A stretch of DNA of 64,000 bases from JACOMS01 sp051252005 (GTDB lineage Bacteria; Pseudomonadota; Alphaproteobacteria; Caulobacterales; Maricaulaceae). A program made the position numbers and the translations under genes. The stretch covers positions 253,955 to 317,954 of the forward strand of contig JBPOEZ010000005.1 in the NCBI GenBank assembly GCA_051252005.1. The letters run 5' to 3'. Positions 51,086-61,437 of the stretch are shown one piece after another (within the stretch, counting starts at the first letter, position 1; each line of letters opens with the position of its first letter). A model generated the notes under the pieces. It saw nothing but the letters and a program-made list of their open reading frames with translations. It was not told where the DNA came from and searched no databases.

Positions 51086-51643
51086 ATGATGACTGATTTT
51101 ACATTACACACTGAAGAAACAGCCCCTGATGCCAGTAAGCCATTACTGGCAGATTCTCAAAAGGCATATGGGATGATTCCAAACCTACACGCCACAATGG
51201 CCGAAGCCCCAGGCTTACTTGAAGCCTATGAGGTGCTCGGTACGTTACTGGGAGATAGCAGCTTTGATAAAGACGAGCTCACAGTTGTCTGGCAAACCAT
51301 CAATGTTGAACATGCGTGCCATTACTGCGTTCCGGCCCATACAGGCATTGCCAAGACCATGAAGGTGGACGATGCCATAACGGACGCTCTTAGAGACGAA
51401 ACACCATTGCCAAGCGCCCACCTTGAAGCCTTGCGTGATTTTACCTTGAACGTTGTGCGTAATCGCGGCGAAGTTGATGATGTTGCTGTCAATAATTTCT
51501 TATCGGCAGGCTACACGAAACGGCATGTCCTAGAAGTGATTCTTGGAACCGCCCATAAGACGATTTCGAACTATACTAATCACATTGCGCAGACACCTGT
51601 AGACACTGCCTTTCAAAAGTTTGAATGGCATAAGGCCGCTTAA
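51086..51643 (+). CDS. Carboxymuconolactone decarboxylase/AhpD-like protein
   Basis: The 185-aa helical protein contains HACHYCVPAHTGIAKTM, the C-x-x-C...H redox motif of the AhpD/CMD superfamily, preceded by LTVVWQTINVEHA. The usual roles are peroxide or other thiol-dependent reactions, or true decarboxylation; the Cys pair favours the redox type. AAAGGA precedes ATG 51086. It is divergent from a TetR repressor that carries its own C-x-x-C, which suggests an electrophile- or oxidant-induced pair. Confidence 0.9.
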   Translation: MMTDFTLHTEETAPDASKPLLADSQKAYGMIPNLHATMAEAPGLLEAYEVLGTLLGDSSFDKDELTVVWQTINVEHACHYCVPAHTGIAKTMKVDDAITDALRDETPLPSAHLEALRDFTLNVVRNRGEVDDVAVNNFLSAGYTKRHVLEVILGTAHKTISNYTNHIAQTPVDTAFQKFEWHKAA

Positions 51644-51663
51644 TCCCTCCTGAGCGGCCCAGA

Positions 51664-51693
51664 GTTGGGGCGGCCTTCCCCTGCCGCCCCAAC
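51664..51693 (+). terminator. Terminator of the CMD-like gene
   Basis: GTTGGGGCGG (51664-51673) pairs perfectly with CCGCCCCAAC (51684-51693) across a 10-nt loop, followed by CAATGTTTTC. It lies 20 nt after the stop codon. Confidence 0.75.
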
Positions 51694-51705
51694 CAATGTT
51701 TTCAC

Positions 51706-51819
51706 CTAAACCACACTTTTTATGTCATCGACTGCGATACGCCCCACACGTAGGTCTTCCCACAAAGAGACCGATTTGCGGTCGATGACGCCTTTAATCG
51801 CTGCGGATACCGCGCAACA
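51706..51819 (-). pseudogene. Possible gene remnant (37 codons, no start)
   Basis: The minus strand from 51819 to the TAG at 51706 reads CCAVSAAIKGVIDRKSVSLWEDLRVGRIAVDDIKSVV in one frame, directly below a TGA. The composition and residue pattern look like the C-terminal end of a real protein, but there is no start codon and the frame is closed above. A 9-bp inverted repeat (51724-51732 with 51781-51789) lies within it. I cannot name the parent family. Confidence 0.35.
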
Positions 51820-51880
51820 TCAGTTGGTATTGACGCTATAATTATGGCCCAACTATTCCTTCGAAAAATAGTACCCCATG

Positions 51881-51916
51881 AAAAAAGCCGCCCTCGTTTC
51901 CGAGAGCGGCTTTTTT
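51881..51916 (-). terminator. Strong terminator after rpoC
   Basis: On the minus strand an A-run, GCCGCTCTCG, the loop GAAA, CGAGGGCGGC and a run of six T form an intrinsic terminator. It lies 21 nt after the rpoC stop and ends the large minus-strand operon. Confidence 0.92.
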
Positions 51917-51936
51917 ATTAGGTATGGGTTGCGGGC

Positions 51937-54900
51937 CTATTCCGCAACGGCGTCGTCCGTGATCTCGGCTGGGAACTCTTCGAGAGGCTTGGCTTCTGCC
52001 GCGCGCTCTTCGAGGAGCTTCTGGTCGCGATCGTTGGCGATCTTCTGGTACTTACGGAGGTTGCTACCAGTGCCGGCCGGGATGAGGCGGCCCACGATAA
52101 CGTTCTCTTTAAGACCTTCGAGCATGTCTTCCTTACCGCTGACAGACGCTTCCGTAAGAACCCGTGTGGTTTCTTGGAAAGAGGCGGCGGAGATAAAGGA
52201 GCGCGTTTGAAGTGACGCTTTGGTGATACCGAGAAGAACAGGTGTTGCTTCTGCGGGACGTCCGTCTTTGTTGCGTTCAAACAGAGCTTCGTTAGCTTTG
52301 ATGAATTCGATACGGTCAATCGTGTCGCCTTTAAGGAACGCTGTTTCGCCCGGATCGGTGACTTCGACTTTCTGTAGCATCTGACGGACAATCACTTCGA
52401 TGTGCTTGTCGTTAATCGGAACGCCCTGTAGGCGGTAAACGCCTTGCACTTCGTCCACGAGATATTCAGCCAGAGCTTCAACGCCCATAATTTGAAGGAT
52501 GTCATGCGGAGCCGGGTTACCATCGATAAGATAGTCACCCTTCTTGATACGGTCGCCGTCTTGGACAAGCATATGCTTACCTTTAGCGATCAAGAAGGTT
52601 GTTGGCTCAAGGCTTTCGTCTTCAGGCAGGATGGAGATCTTACGCTTGTTTTTGTAATCACGCGTAAATTCAATCTTACCGTCAATGTCAGCAATAACCG
52701 CATCGTCTTTCGGGCGGCGAGCTTCGAAGAGCTCGGCCACGCGCGGTAGACCACCGGTAATATCACGCTGCGTCGCGCCGCCTTTGGCGATACGAGCCAG
52801 CACGTCGCCGGGCTGAATGACGTCGCCGTCATTAACAGAGAGGATCGCGCCAACCGCAAGCATATAACGGGCAATGTTGCCGCTGCCGAGGTTTACAGGT
52901 TCGCCGTTTTCGTCTTCGATCACCGCAACAGGCTGAATTTCAGAGCCTTTAGCGCTGGCGCGCCAGTCAACGATAACCTTAGAGGAAATACCTGTTTCTT
53001 CGTCGGTCTCTTCTTTGGCAGAAACGCCTTCGACAAGATCGAGAAGACGAACAGTACCGCCAACTTCAGAGATAATCGGCGTGGCATATGGATCCCATTC
53101 TGCAATCCGTCCGCCGCGTTTGACTTTGGATTTGTCTTTGACAGAAATCCGCGTACCGTAAGAGACTTTGTGAGATTCAAGCTCTTTGCCTTCGCTGTCA
53201 ACAACCGTAACTTTCATGTTACGGCCCATGACGATGAAGCTGCCGTGCTTGTCTTCTACAAAGTTACCGTCTTCATAGACGATTTTACCTTCGTTAGAGG
53301 ATTCAACCACTGACTTATCAGAAACAGAGGCTGTACCGCCAATGTGGAACGTCCGCATGGTGAGCTGCGTACCCGGTTCGCCAATGGACTGAGCCGCGAT
53401 AACGCCGACAGCTTCACCCATATTGACTTTCGTACCGCGCGCAAGGTCACGGCCATAACAGGTGCCGCAAATACCGTAGCGTGTGTCGCAGGTTAGGGCT
53501 GAACGCACACGAGCAGACTGCAAGCCAGACGCATCAATGACGCCGGCAAGGTCTTCGTCGATATAGGTGTTGGCAGGGAACAGCATTTCGCCTGTGCGAG
53601 GATCTTGTAGCTCTTCTGCTGTGTTACGGCCAAGCATACGCTCACCGAGAGACACAACAACATCACCGCCGTCGACAACGGGCTTAAGCTCGATACCATT
53701 AGACGTTCCGCAATCCTGCTCAGTAACGATACAGTCCTGCGCGACGTCAACAAGACGGCGCGTCAAGTAACCTGAGTTCGCTGTTTTAAGCGCGGTATCA
53801 GCAAGACCCTTACGAGCCCCGTGGGTGGAGTTAAAGTAATCCATCACGGTTAGGCCTTCTTTAAAGTTGGCCGTAATCGGTGTCTCGATAATCTCGCCGG
53901 ATGGCTTGGCCATAAGACCGCGCATACCCGCAAGCTGTTTCATTTGGTTTTTCGAACCCCGAGCACCGGAGTTAGCCATCATGAAGACTGAGTTGATAGT
54001 CTGGCGCGGTTTCGCGGCTTCGTCCATCATGGCATCCGCCACTTTGTCCGTACACTTTGACCACGCGTCGACAACTTTGTTGTATTTCTCGCCTTTTGTG
54101 ATGAGACCATCTGCGTATTGCTGCTCGAAATCAGACACGAGAGCCTGTGTTTCGTTCACCAATGTATATTTGGCGGCTGGAATGATCATGTCGTCTTTAC
54201 CAAACGAGATACCGGCTTTCGCAGCTTCGCGGAAACCAAGACCCATGATTTTATCAGCAAAGATCACAGTCGCCTTCTGGCCAGCGTGGCGGTAAACCAC
54301 GTCGATCAGTTTACCAATTTCTTTCTTGGTCAGTACGCGGTTGAACACATCGTAATGGACAAGCGGGTGACGCGGCATGAATTCCGCGATTTGCAAGCGG
54401 CCAGGAGATGTTTCAACAACGTCGTAAGTTGTAGAGCCATCTTCGTGCGTAACAGGGAAGCGGCCTTTAACCTTAGAGTGAACCGTGACGATTTTGCTAT
54501 CGAGAGCGGCTTCAACTTCGGCCATGTTCGCAAAGACCATGCCTTCGCCTTTTTCACCGTCGCGCATAAGCGACATGTAATAAAGACCTAGAATGATATC
54601 TTGCGACGGAATGATAATCGGCTTACCATTGGCTGGTGACAAGATGTTGTTTGTCGACATCATCAAGACACGCGCTTCAAGCTGCGCTTCAATAGAGAGC
54701 GGTACGTGGACCGCCATTTGGTCACCATCAAAGTCAGCGTTAAACGCAGCACAAACAAGCGGGTGAAGACGGATCGCCTTACCTTCGGTTAGCTTCGGTT
54801 CAAACGCTTGGATGCCCAATCTGTGAAGCGTTGGCGCGCGGTTCAATAGAACAGGGTGCTCACGGATCACTTCGTCGAGAATATCCCAAACTTCAGGGCG

Positions 54901-56118
54901 TTCTTTCTCAACAAGCTTTTTGGACTGTTTAACAGTGCCAGAAAGACCTTTGGCATCAAGACGCGCGTAGATAAACGGCTTGAACAGTTCAAGCGCCATT
55001 TTTTTCGGCAGACCACATTCGTGGAGTTTAAGCTCTGGTCCAACCACAATTACTGAACGTCCGGAATAGTCAACACGCTTACCGAGAAGGTTTTGACGGA
55101 AGCGGCCTTGCTTACCTTTAAGCATGTCTGACATAGACTTAAGAGGACGCTTATTGGCGCCTGTAATCACGCGGCCGCGGCGGCCATTGTCAAACAGAGC
55201 ATCAACAGATTCTTGTAGCATCCGCTTTTCGTTACGGATGATGATGTCAGGCGCGCGAAGCTCCATAAGGCGCTTCAAGCGGTTATTACGGTTAATCACT
55301 CGGCGATAAAGATCGTTTAGATCAGACGTAGCAAAACGGCCGCCGTCAAGAGGTACAAGCGGGCGAAGTTCCGGCGGGATCACAGGAACGACGGTAAGAA
55401 TCATCCATTCCGGGCGGTTGCCAGAGGCAACAAACGCTTCAAGCAGTTTAAGACGCTTGGAGTACTTCTTCATTTTAAGTTCAGAACCCGTTTCGCCCAT
55501 ATCAAAGCGTGTACGCTCGATCTCGGCTTCAAGGTCGAGGTTCATAAGCATTTCGCGAACCGCTTCCGCGCCGATACCGGCGGTAAAGCTATCTTCGCCG
55601 AACTCAGCTTGCGCTTCGAGATATTCGTCTTCGGACAGGATTTGACGCTCAGATAGTGAGGTCAGGCCAGGCTCGGTAACGACATAGCTTTCAAAGTAAA
55701 GCACGCGCTCAACGACTTTAAGGGTCATGTCGAGCATTGTCGAAATACGCGATGGCAATGATTTCAAGAACCAGATGTGCGCAACAGGGGAGGCGAGCTC
55801 AATGTGGCCCATACGCTCACGGCGTACGCGGGTTACGGTAACTTCAACGCCGCATTTTTCGCAGACGACGCCTTTATACTTCATCCGTTTATATTTGCCG
55901 CAAAGACATTCGTAATCTTTAACAGGGCCAAAGATACGCGCACAGAAAAGGCCGTCTTTCTCGGGCTTAAACGTCCGGTAATTTATGGTCTCAGGCTTGC
56001 GGATTTCCCCGAAAGACCAACTATGGATCTTTTCTGGGCTCGCGAGCGAGATTTTAATGCGGTCAAAGGTCGGGCCTTCTTGCGCAGGGTTGAAAATGTT
56101 CATGACCTCTTGGTTCAT
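51937..56118 (-). CDS. rpoC: RNA polymerase subunit beta prime
   Basis: The protein has 1393 aa from ATG 56118, which is preceded by AAAGGAAA; the frame extends to 56172 without support. The N-terminal zinc site is Cys71, Cys73, Cys86 and Cys89 (ECLCGKYK, VVCEKCGVE). The active-site NADFDGDQMAVH places the Mg-binding aspartates at about 462, 464 and 466. The second zinc site (CDTRYGICGTCYG) and the trigger-loop region (SIGEPGTQLTMRTFHIGG) are intact. rpoB lies 106 nt upstream in the same operon. Confidence 0.99.
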   Translation of the reverse strand: MNQEVMNIFNPAQEGPTFDRIKISLASPEKIHSWSFGEIRKPETINYRTFKPEKDGLFCARIFGPVKDYECLCGKYKRMKYKGVVCEKCGVEVTVTRVRRERMGHIELASPVAHIWFLKSLPSRISTMLDMTLKVVERVLYFESYVVTEPGLTSLSERQILSEDEYLEAQAEFGEDSFTAGIGAEAVREMLMNLDLEAEIERTRFDMGETGSELKMKKYSKRLKLLEAFVASGNRPEWMILTVVPVIPPELRPLVPLDGGRFATSDLNDLYRRVINRNNRLKRLMELRAPDIIIRNEKRMLQESVDALFDNGRRGRVITGANKRPLKSMSDMLKGKQGRFRQNLLGKRVDYSGRSVIVVGPELKLHECGLPKKMALELFKPFIYARLDAKGLSGTVKQSKKLVEKERPEVWDILDEVIREHPVLLNRAPTLHRLGIQAFEPKLTEGKAIRLHPLVCAAFNADFDGDQMAVHVPLSIEAQLEARVLMMSTNNILSPANGKPIIIPSQDIILGLYYMSLMRDGEKGEGMVFANMAEVEAALDSKIVTVHSKVKGRFPVTHEDGSTTYDVVETSPGRLQIAEFMPRHPLVHYDVFNRVLTKKEIGKLIDVVYRHAGQKATVIFADKIMGLGFREAAKAGISFGKDDMIIPAAKYTLVNETQALVSDFEQQYADGLITKGEKYNKVVDAWSKCTDKVADAMMDEAAKPRQTINSVFMMANSGARGSKNQMKQLAGMRGLMAKPSGEIIETPITANFKEGLTVMDYFNSTHGARKGLADTALKTANSGYLTRRLVDVAQDCIVTEQDCGTSNGIELKPVVDGGDVVVSLGERMLGRNTAEELQDPRTGEMLFPANTYIDEDLAGVIDASGLQSARVRSALTCDTRYGICGTCYGRDLARGTKVNMGEAVGVIAAQSIGEPGTQLTMRTFHIGGTASVSDKSVVESSNEGKIVYEDGNFVEDKHGSFIVMGRNMKVTVVDSEGKELESHKVSYGTRISVKDKSKVKRGGRIAEWDPYATPIISEVGGTVRLLDLVEGVSAKEETDEETGISSKVIVDWRASAKGSEIQPVAVIEDENGEPVNLGSGNIARYMLAVGAILSVNDGDVIQPGDVLARIAKGGATQRDITGGLPRVAELFEARRPKDDAVIADIDGKIEFTRDYKNKRKISILPEDESLEPTTFLIAKGKHMLVQDGDRIKKGDYLIDGNPAPHDILQIMGVEALAEYLVDEVQGVYRLQGVPINDKHIEVIVRQMLQKVEVTDPGETAFLKGDTIDRIEFIKANEALFERNKDGRPAEATPVLLGITKASLQTRSFISAASFQETTRVLTEASVSGKEDMLEGLKENVIVGRLIPAGTGSNLRKYQKIANDRDQKLLEERAAEAKPLEEFPAEITDDAVAE

Positions 56119-56224
56119 GGTGTTTCCTTTCAGTTGACTTCGAATGCGTCCATCCGAGTCGTGAAAAATCACTTATAATATAGCAGAGGTACCAGAAAAA
56201 TCATCTGGACCTCTGCGTTAAGGT

Positions 56225-59200
56225 TTAGCCGTTTGTCAGCTCGATGTTTAGGCCTAGAGAGCGGATCTCTTTGACCAGAACGTTAAAGCTTTCCGGAATG
56301 CCGGCTTCGAACGCGTCATCGCCGCGAACAATGCTTTCATAGACTTTCGTCCGTCCCGCCACGTCATCAGACTTAACGGTGAGCATTTCTTGCAATGTGT
56401 AAGCCGCGCCGTAAGCTTCAAGTGCCCAGACTTCCATTTCCCCGAAGCGCTGTCCACCGAACTGAGCTTTACCGCCCAGAGGTTGCTGCGTAACAAGAGA
56501 GTATGGCCCAATTGAACGGGCATGGATCTTATCGTCCACCAAGTGATGGAGTTTAAGAAGGTACTTATAACCGACAGTTACAGGGCGAATGAATTGATCG
56601 CCAGTGCGTCCGTCAAACAATGTGACCTGACCAGAAGAATGCAATCCAGCATTTTCAAGCATTTCAACAATATCCGGTTCGCGCGCGCCGTCAAAGACAG
56701 GCGTTGCGATTGGCATACCATTGGTCAAATTGCCTGCAAGCTCGAGCAGTTCCGAGTTCTTACGTGGCATTTCTGCCCCTTCGCCGTAGGCGATTGTAAG
56801 CGCTTCTTTGATCGGCTCCATGCTGCCTTCAGCTTTGTAGGTCTCAAGCGCGGTGTTGATCAATTCGCCAATACCGGCACAGGCCCAGCCAAGGTGCGTT
56901 TCAAGGATTTGTCCGACGTTCATACGCGACGGAACACCAAGCGGGTTCAGTACGATATCAACGGCTTTACCATTGGGTAGGAACGGCATGTCTTCGACAG
57001 GGTTAATCTTAGAGATAACACCTTTGTTACCGTGACGACCCGCCATTTTATCACCGGGCTGTAGCTTACGCTTAACAGCAACGAAGACTTTAACCATCTT
57101 CATAACGCCTGGCGGAAGTTCGTCGCCGCGCTGTAGCTTGTCGACTTTATCGTCAAAACGGGCATCAAGACGCGCTTTGGAGTTGTCATACTGCTCTTTA
57201 AGCGCTTCAAGCTCGCCAATGGCTTGCTCATCATCAACGCCAATGCGCCACCAATCAGAACGAGGGACTTCGGCAAGTGTTTCTGCGCTTACAGGGCCTT
57301 TTCTAAAGCCGCGCGGGCCAGAAACAGCCGTTTTACCGATAAGGGTCTTCTCAACCGTATTATAGATAGAGTGCTCAAGAATTTTAAGCTCATCATCACG
57401 GTCTTTTCCGAGAGATTCGATCTCTTCGCGTTCGATTTGCATCGCGCGCTCATCTTTGTCTACGCCGTGGCGATTAAAGACGCGCACTTCAACAACCGTA
57501 CCGGAGGCTCCGGGCGGTAGTTTAAGCGATGTATCGCGAACGTCGGAGGCTTTCTCGCCAAAGATAGCGCGAAGAAGCTTTTCTTCCGGTGTCATCGGAG
57601 ATTCGCCTTTCGGCGTGACCTTACCGACAAGAATATCGCCCGCATGAACTTCGGCGCCAACGGCAACAATACCGGCTTCGTCGAGGTTGCGGAGAGTTTC
57701 TTCGCCAATATTCGGAATATCGCGTGTAATCTCTTCAGGGCCGAGCTTTGTATCGCGGGCCATGACGGAGAACTCTTCGAGGTGAACTGATGTATAAACA
57801 TCATCACGCACGATCCGTTCAGAGATCAAGATACTATCTTCGAAGTTATAGCCGTTCCAAGGCATAAACGCGACAAGCACGTTACGGCCAAGAGCCAGCT
57901 CGCCCAAATCAGTGGACGGGCCATCGGCAATAATGTCGCCGGCTTTCACTTCGTCGCCAACGCGTACAAGAGGACGCTGGTTAATACAGGTCGACTGGTT
58001 AGAACGCTGGAATTTCAGAAGGTTATAAATGTCGACGCCTGACTTTGTAAGGTCAGTTTCTTTCGTCGCGCGGATAACAATCCGGCGGGCGTCCATTTGC
58101 TCAACGATACCTTCGCGTTTCGCAGCAACCGTCGCGCCTGAATCGAGGGCCACAACAGATTCCATGCCAGTACCGACCAAAGGCGCTTCGGCCTTCAATA
58201 GCGGCACAGCTTGGCGCATCATGTTTGATCCCATCAAGGCGCGGTTCGCATCATCGTTTTCTAGGAACGGGATGAGAGCGGCAGCAACAGACACCAACTG
58301 TTTCGGAGACACATCGATAAAATCAACATCTTCCTTAGCAATCAAGGTCACATCGCCGTTTACGCGGCAAGTAATGAAGTCAGAAGCCAGTTCGCCGTTT
58401 TCATTGATTTCAGCATTGGCCTGCGCAATCTGATAGCGGCTTTCTTCCATAGCGGAGAGATAGACCACTTCGTTTTTGAGCTTACCTTTGACGATTTTAC
58501 GGTACGGGCTTTCGATGAAGCCGTACTTGTTCACGCGCGCATGTGTGGCGAGTGAGTTAATCAGACCAATGTTCGGGCCTTCAGGTGTTTCAATCGGGCA
58601 AATCCGGCCATAGTGAGTTGGGTGAACATCGCGGACTTCAAAGCCTGCGCGTTCACGCGTAAGACCACCAGGCCCAAGCGCTGAAAGACGGCGTTTATGG
58701 GTGATTTCAGACAATGGGTTCGTCTGATCCATAAACTGTGAAAGCTGAGAAGAGCCAAAGAACTCACGAACGACTGCCGCAGCAGGTTTCGCGTTAATAA
58801 GGTCATGTGGCATGACAGTTTCGATGTCGACTGAAGACATACGCTCTTTAATCGCGCGTTCCATGCGAAGAAGACCAATGCGGTATTGGTTTTCCATCAA
58901 CTCACCTACGGAGCGCACACGGCGGTTTCCAAGGTTATCAATATCATCGATAGAGCCGATGCCGTCTTTAAGCTTCACAAGCGTATCAACAACAGCGAGC
59001 AGATCCTCGGTACGAAGCACGCGCATTTCTGGTGCGGCGTCTAGCTGCATACGCATGTTCATTTTTACCCGTCCAACTTCGGACAAGTCATAACGCTCTT
59101 GATCAAAGAAGAGGCTGTGGAACAGATCTTCTGCGGCTTCTGGTGTGGGCGGCTCGCCTGGGCGCATGACGCGGTAAATATCGACAAGCGCGCCTTCGCG

Positions 59201-60304
59201 GCTATCATTTTTATCCGCAGCCAAAGTTGTCCGGATGTAAGGACCTACATTGACGTGATCGATGTTGAGAACAGGGATCTCGTTGATACCCGCTTCGACG
59301 ATCTCTTCAATGATTTCAGGGGTCAGCTCGTCGCTGGCCTCTGCGTAAATTTCGCCCGTTTCGGTGTTAACAATGTCAGCCGCCGCGTAACGTTCAGCCA
59401 AAGCTTCCGGCGTGATGCTGACATTTTTGAGACCATCGTCGGCAAGCTTCTTCGCGCCGCGTTTTGTAAGCTTGCGGCCAACAGGGGCCACAACTTCGCC
59501 GGTCTTGGCATCAACCAAATCGGATAGCAGTTTCGCGCCGCGATAATCTTCAGCGTTAAACGGCAGAGTCCAAAGACCAGTTTTCTTATCGCGCTTATAA
59601 ACGATGCTTTCGTAATATTGACGCAGAATGTCTTCTTTGGTCATGCCAAGTGCGTAGAGCACTGTCGTCGCAGGCAGTTTCCGGCGGCGGTCAATACGGG
59701 CATAAAGAATGTCTTTGGCATCAAATTCGAAATCGAGCCATGAACCACGGTACGGAATGATCCGCGCGGAGAACAGGAACTTGCCAGAAGAATGGCCTTT
59801 ACCTTTATCATGGTCAAAGAAAACGCCCGGAGAGCGGTGCATTTGAGACACGATAACACGTTCAGTGCCGTTCACAATGAACGTACCTTTATCCGTCATA
59901 AGCGGAATGTCGCCCATATAGACGTCTTGCTCTTTGATGTCTTTAACGCTGCGCGCACCTGTGTCTTCATCAATATCAAAAACAACGAGACGCATTTTGA
60001 CTTTGAGCGGCGCTGCGAACGTGATGTCGCGCTGCTGGCACTCTTCTTCGTCAAATTTTGGCGGATCGAACTCAAAAGAGACATATTCAAGTACAGCGCG
60101 GTCAGAGAAGTCCCGAACAGGGAAGACTGACTTGAACGTACCGTTCATGCCTCGGTCGCCGCGCTCTTCGTGTGGCTGACCCTTTTGAAGGAATTGATTG
60201 TATGAGCTTTTCTGAACCTCGATCAGGTTCGGCATACGTACCACTTCAGGGATACGGCCAAAGCTTCGGCGAATACGTTTTTTACCCGTGAATGAAAGCG
60301 ACAT
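56225..60304 (-). CDS. rpoB: RNA polymerase subunit beta
   Basis: The protein has 1359 aa. ATG 60304 (MSLSFTGKKRIRRSFGRI) lies 8 nt after GAAAGG; an upstream GTG at 60313 is too close to that site. The rifampicin region reads GSSQLSQFMDQTNPLSEITHKRRLSALGPGG, with the residues usual for a sensitive enzyme. The C-terminal blocks GDKMAGRHGNKGVIS and KFGGQRFGEMEVWALEAYGA (here QFGGQRFGEMEVWALEAYGA) complete the active-centre wall and the clamp contact. Confidence 0.99.
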   Translation of the reverse strand: MSLSFTGKKRIRRSFGRIPEVVRMPNLIEVQKSSYNQFLQKGQPHEERGDRGMNGTFKSVFPVRDFSDRAVLEYVSFEFDPPKFDEEECQQRDITFAAPLKVKMRLVVFDIDEDTGARSVKDIKEQDVYMGDIPLMTDKGTFIVNGTERVIVSQMHRSPGVFFDHDKGKGHSSGKFLFSARIIPYRGSWLDFEFDAKDILYARIDRRRKLPATTVLYALGMTKEDILRQYYESIVYKRDKKTGLWTLPFNAEDYRGAKLLSDLVDAKTGEVVAPVGRKLTKRGAKKLADDGLKNVSITPEALAERYAAADIVNTETGEIYAEASDELTPEIIEEIVEAGINEIPVLNIDHVNVGPYIRTTLAADKNDSREGALVDIYRVMRPGEPPTPEAAEDLFHSLFFDQERYDLSEVGRVKMNMRMQLDAAPEMRVLRTEDLLAVVDTLVKLKDGIGSIDDIDNLGNRRVRSVGELMENQYRIGLLRMERAIKERMSSVDIETVMPHDLINAKPAAAVVREFFGSSQLSQFMDQTNPLSEITHKRRLSALGPGGLTRERAGFEVRDVHPTHYGRICPIETPEGPNIGLINSLATHARVNKYGFIESPYRKIVKGKLKNEVVYLSAMEESRYQIAQANAEINENGELASDFITCRVNGDVTLIAKEDVDFIDVSPKQLVSVAAALIPFLENDDANRALMGSNMMRQAVPLLKAEAPLVGTGMESVVALDSGATVAAKREGIVEQMDARRIVIRATKETDLTKSGVDIYNLLKFQRSNQSTCINQRPLVRVGDEVKAGDIIADGPSTDLGELALGRNVLVAFMPWNGYNFEDSILISERIVRDDVYTSVHLEEFSVMARDTKLGPEEITRDIPNIGEETLRNLDEAGIVAVGAEVHAGDILVGKVTPKGESPMTPEEKLLRAIFGEKASDVRDTSLKLPPGASGTVVEVRVFNRHGVDKDERAMQIEREEIESLGKDRDDELKILEHSIYNTVEKTLIGKTAVSGPRGFRKGPVSAETLAEVPRSDWWRIGVDDEQAIGELEALKEQYDNSKARLDARFDDKVDKLQRGDELPPGVMKMVKVFVAVKRKLQPGDKMAGRHGNKGVISKINPVEDMPFLPNGKAVDIVLNPLGVPSRMNVGQILETHLGWACAGIGELINTALETYKAEGSMEPIKEALTIAYGEGAEMPRKNSELLELAGNLTNGMPIATPVFDGAREPDIVEMLENAGLHSSGQVTLFDGRTGDQFIRPVTVGYKYLLKLHHLVDDKIHARSIGPYSLVTQQPLGGKAQFGGQRFGEMEVWALEAYGAAYTLQEMLTVKSDDVAGRTKVYESIVRGDDAFEAGIPESFNVLVKEIRSLGLNIELTNG

Positions 60305-60455
60305 AAATGGCACCTTTCCGCTTTTTTCTAAGCCGCCCGATCCTGCAGTGATCGTCAGCCCGTCATAAATTCGTTTGAGTGTTAGCCTGTCTCAATCAGA
60401 AAGTCTTGATCCTCAAAACTCAAAAGGCCCCACCGACAGAAGAAGGCAGGGAGAT

Positions 60456-60481
60456 GTCTGGCAGGCCTAAACCTGCCAGAC
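60456..60481 (-). promoter_or_regulatory. 10-bp hairpin between rplL and rpoB
   Basis: GTCTGGCAGG (60456-60465) and CCTGCCAGAC (60472-60481) pair perfectly around a 6-nt loop, 15 nt after the rplL stop. No U-run follows in the direction of transcription, so it is more likely a partial attenuator or an RNA-processing site, as known in this interval in other bacteria, than a full terminator. Confidence 0.55.
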
Positions 60482-60496
60482 AAAAAGATAAAGAGA

Positions 60497-60862
60497 TTAC
60501 TTAATCTCGACAGTCGCGCCTGCGGCTTCGAGTTTCTCTTTGATGCCGTCAGCTTCAGTCTGCTCAACACCTTCTTTGATCGCTTTTGGTGCGCTTTCAA
60601 CAAGCTCTTTAGCTTCTTTGAGGCCAAGACCTGTGATGGCGCGGACTTCTTTAATAACAGCAATTTTGTTGCCGCCGAAAGATGTCATAACAACGTCAAA
60701 CTCAGTTTGCTCAGCAGCAGATTCTGCCGCTGCGGCTGGACCAGCAACTGCAACAGCAGCTGCGGCTTTAATGCCGTTTTCTTCGAGAATGTCGTTTAGT
60801 TCTTTTGCTTCGAGAATGGTAAGATCCATTAGCTCTTTAGCGAGTTTAGCTACATCAGCCAT
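60497..60862 (-). CDS. rplL: 50S ribosomal protein L7/L12
   Basis: The stalk protein recruits translation factors. The 121-aa sequence has the N-terminal dimerisation helices (VAKLAKELMDLTILEAKELNDILEE), the Ala-rich hinge and the C-terminal domain EFDVVMTSFGGNKIAVIKEVRAITGLGLKEAKELVESAPKAIKEGV. It follows rplJ by 59 nt. AAGGAAACT stands before the ATG. Confidence 0.99.
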   Translation of the reverse strand: MADVAKLAKELMDLTILEAKELNDILEENGIKAAAAVAVAGPAAAAESAAEQTEFDVVMTSFGGNKIAVIKEVRAITGLGLKEAKELVESAPKAIKEGVEQTEADGIKEKLEAAGATVEIK

Positions 60863-60921
60863 GATAGTTTCCTTAGTTAAAGTTCGGTTTCAGTTCGATT
60901 TTTTGCGAGAATGTGTGTTGC

Positions 60922-61437
60922 TTAAGCCGCTGCTTTTTCCTCGATGACCTTGATGGCGCCAGACAATGCTGAGCCAGGGGCCATAAGGCGCTGAGCCACT
61001 TCGGAAGCCTGGCCGATAAGACGGGCAGCAGCCATTCCGATAAGTTCCTCACGCGAAGGCAGTTTGGAAAGTGTTTCAATCCCAGAAGGATCAAAGACTT
61101 CCTCGCCCATGAAACCACCAATGATAGAGAATCTTTTGCTCTCTTTGGCGAATTCCACTGTTACTTTCGGCGCACTGATCATGTCGTCGGCGTAAGCCAC
61201 GGCCACTGGGCCAGTTAACATGTCTCCGGCAGCCTCGAAGGGCTGGCCTTTTAGTGCGATTTTAGCAAGGCGATTTTTAACAACACGGATTGAAGCACCC
61301 TTCTCACGAAGTTGTGCTCGTAAATCCGTCATTTCCGCAACAGTCATGCCTGAATATTCAGCCATCACTACGGATCCGGCACCATCAAAAATACCCTTAA
61401 GTACTTTGACCATGTCCTCTTTTTGATTACGATCCAT
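60922..61437 (-). CDS. rplJ: 50S ribosomal protein L10
   Basis: This is the base of the ribosomal stalk, with 171 aa. GSVVMAEYSGMTVAEMTDLRAQLREKGASIRVVKNRLAKIAL is the rRNA-binding domain, and the C-terminal helix (LARLIGQA-like AARLIGQASEVAQRLMAPGSALSGAIKVIEEKAAA) binds L7/L12. GGGAGACC lies upstream. The leader between rplA and rplJ may carry the L10 feedback site. Confidence 0.98.
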   Translation of the reverse strand: MDRNQKEDMVKVLKGIFDGAGSVVMAEYSGMTVAEMTDLRAQLREKGASIRVVKNRLAKIALKGQPFEAAGDMLTGPVAVAYADDMISAPKVTVEFAKESKRFSIIGGFMGEEVFDPSGIETLSKLPSREELIGMAAARLIGQASEVAQRLMAPGSALSGAIKVIEEKAAA

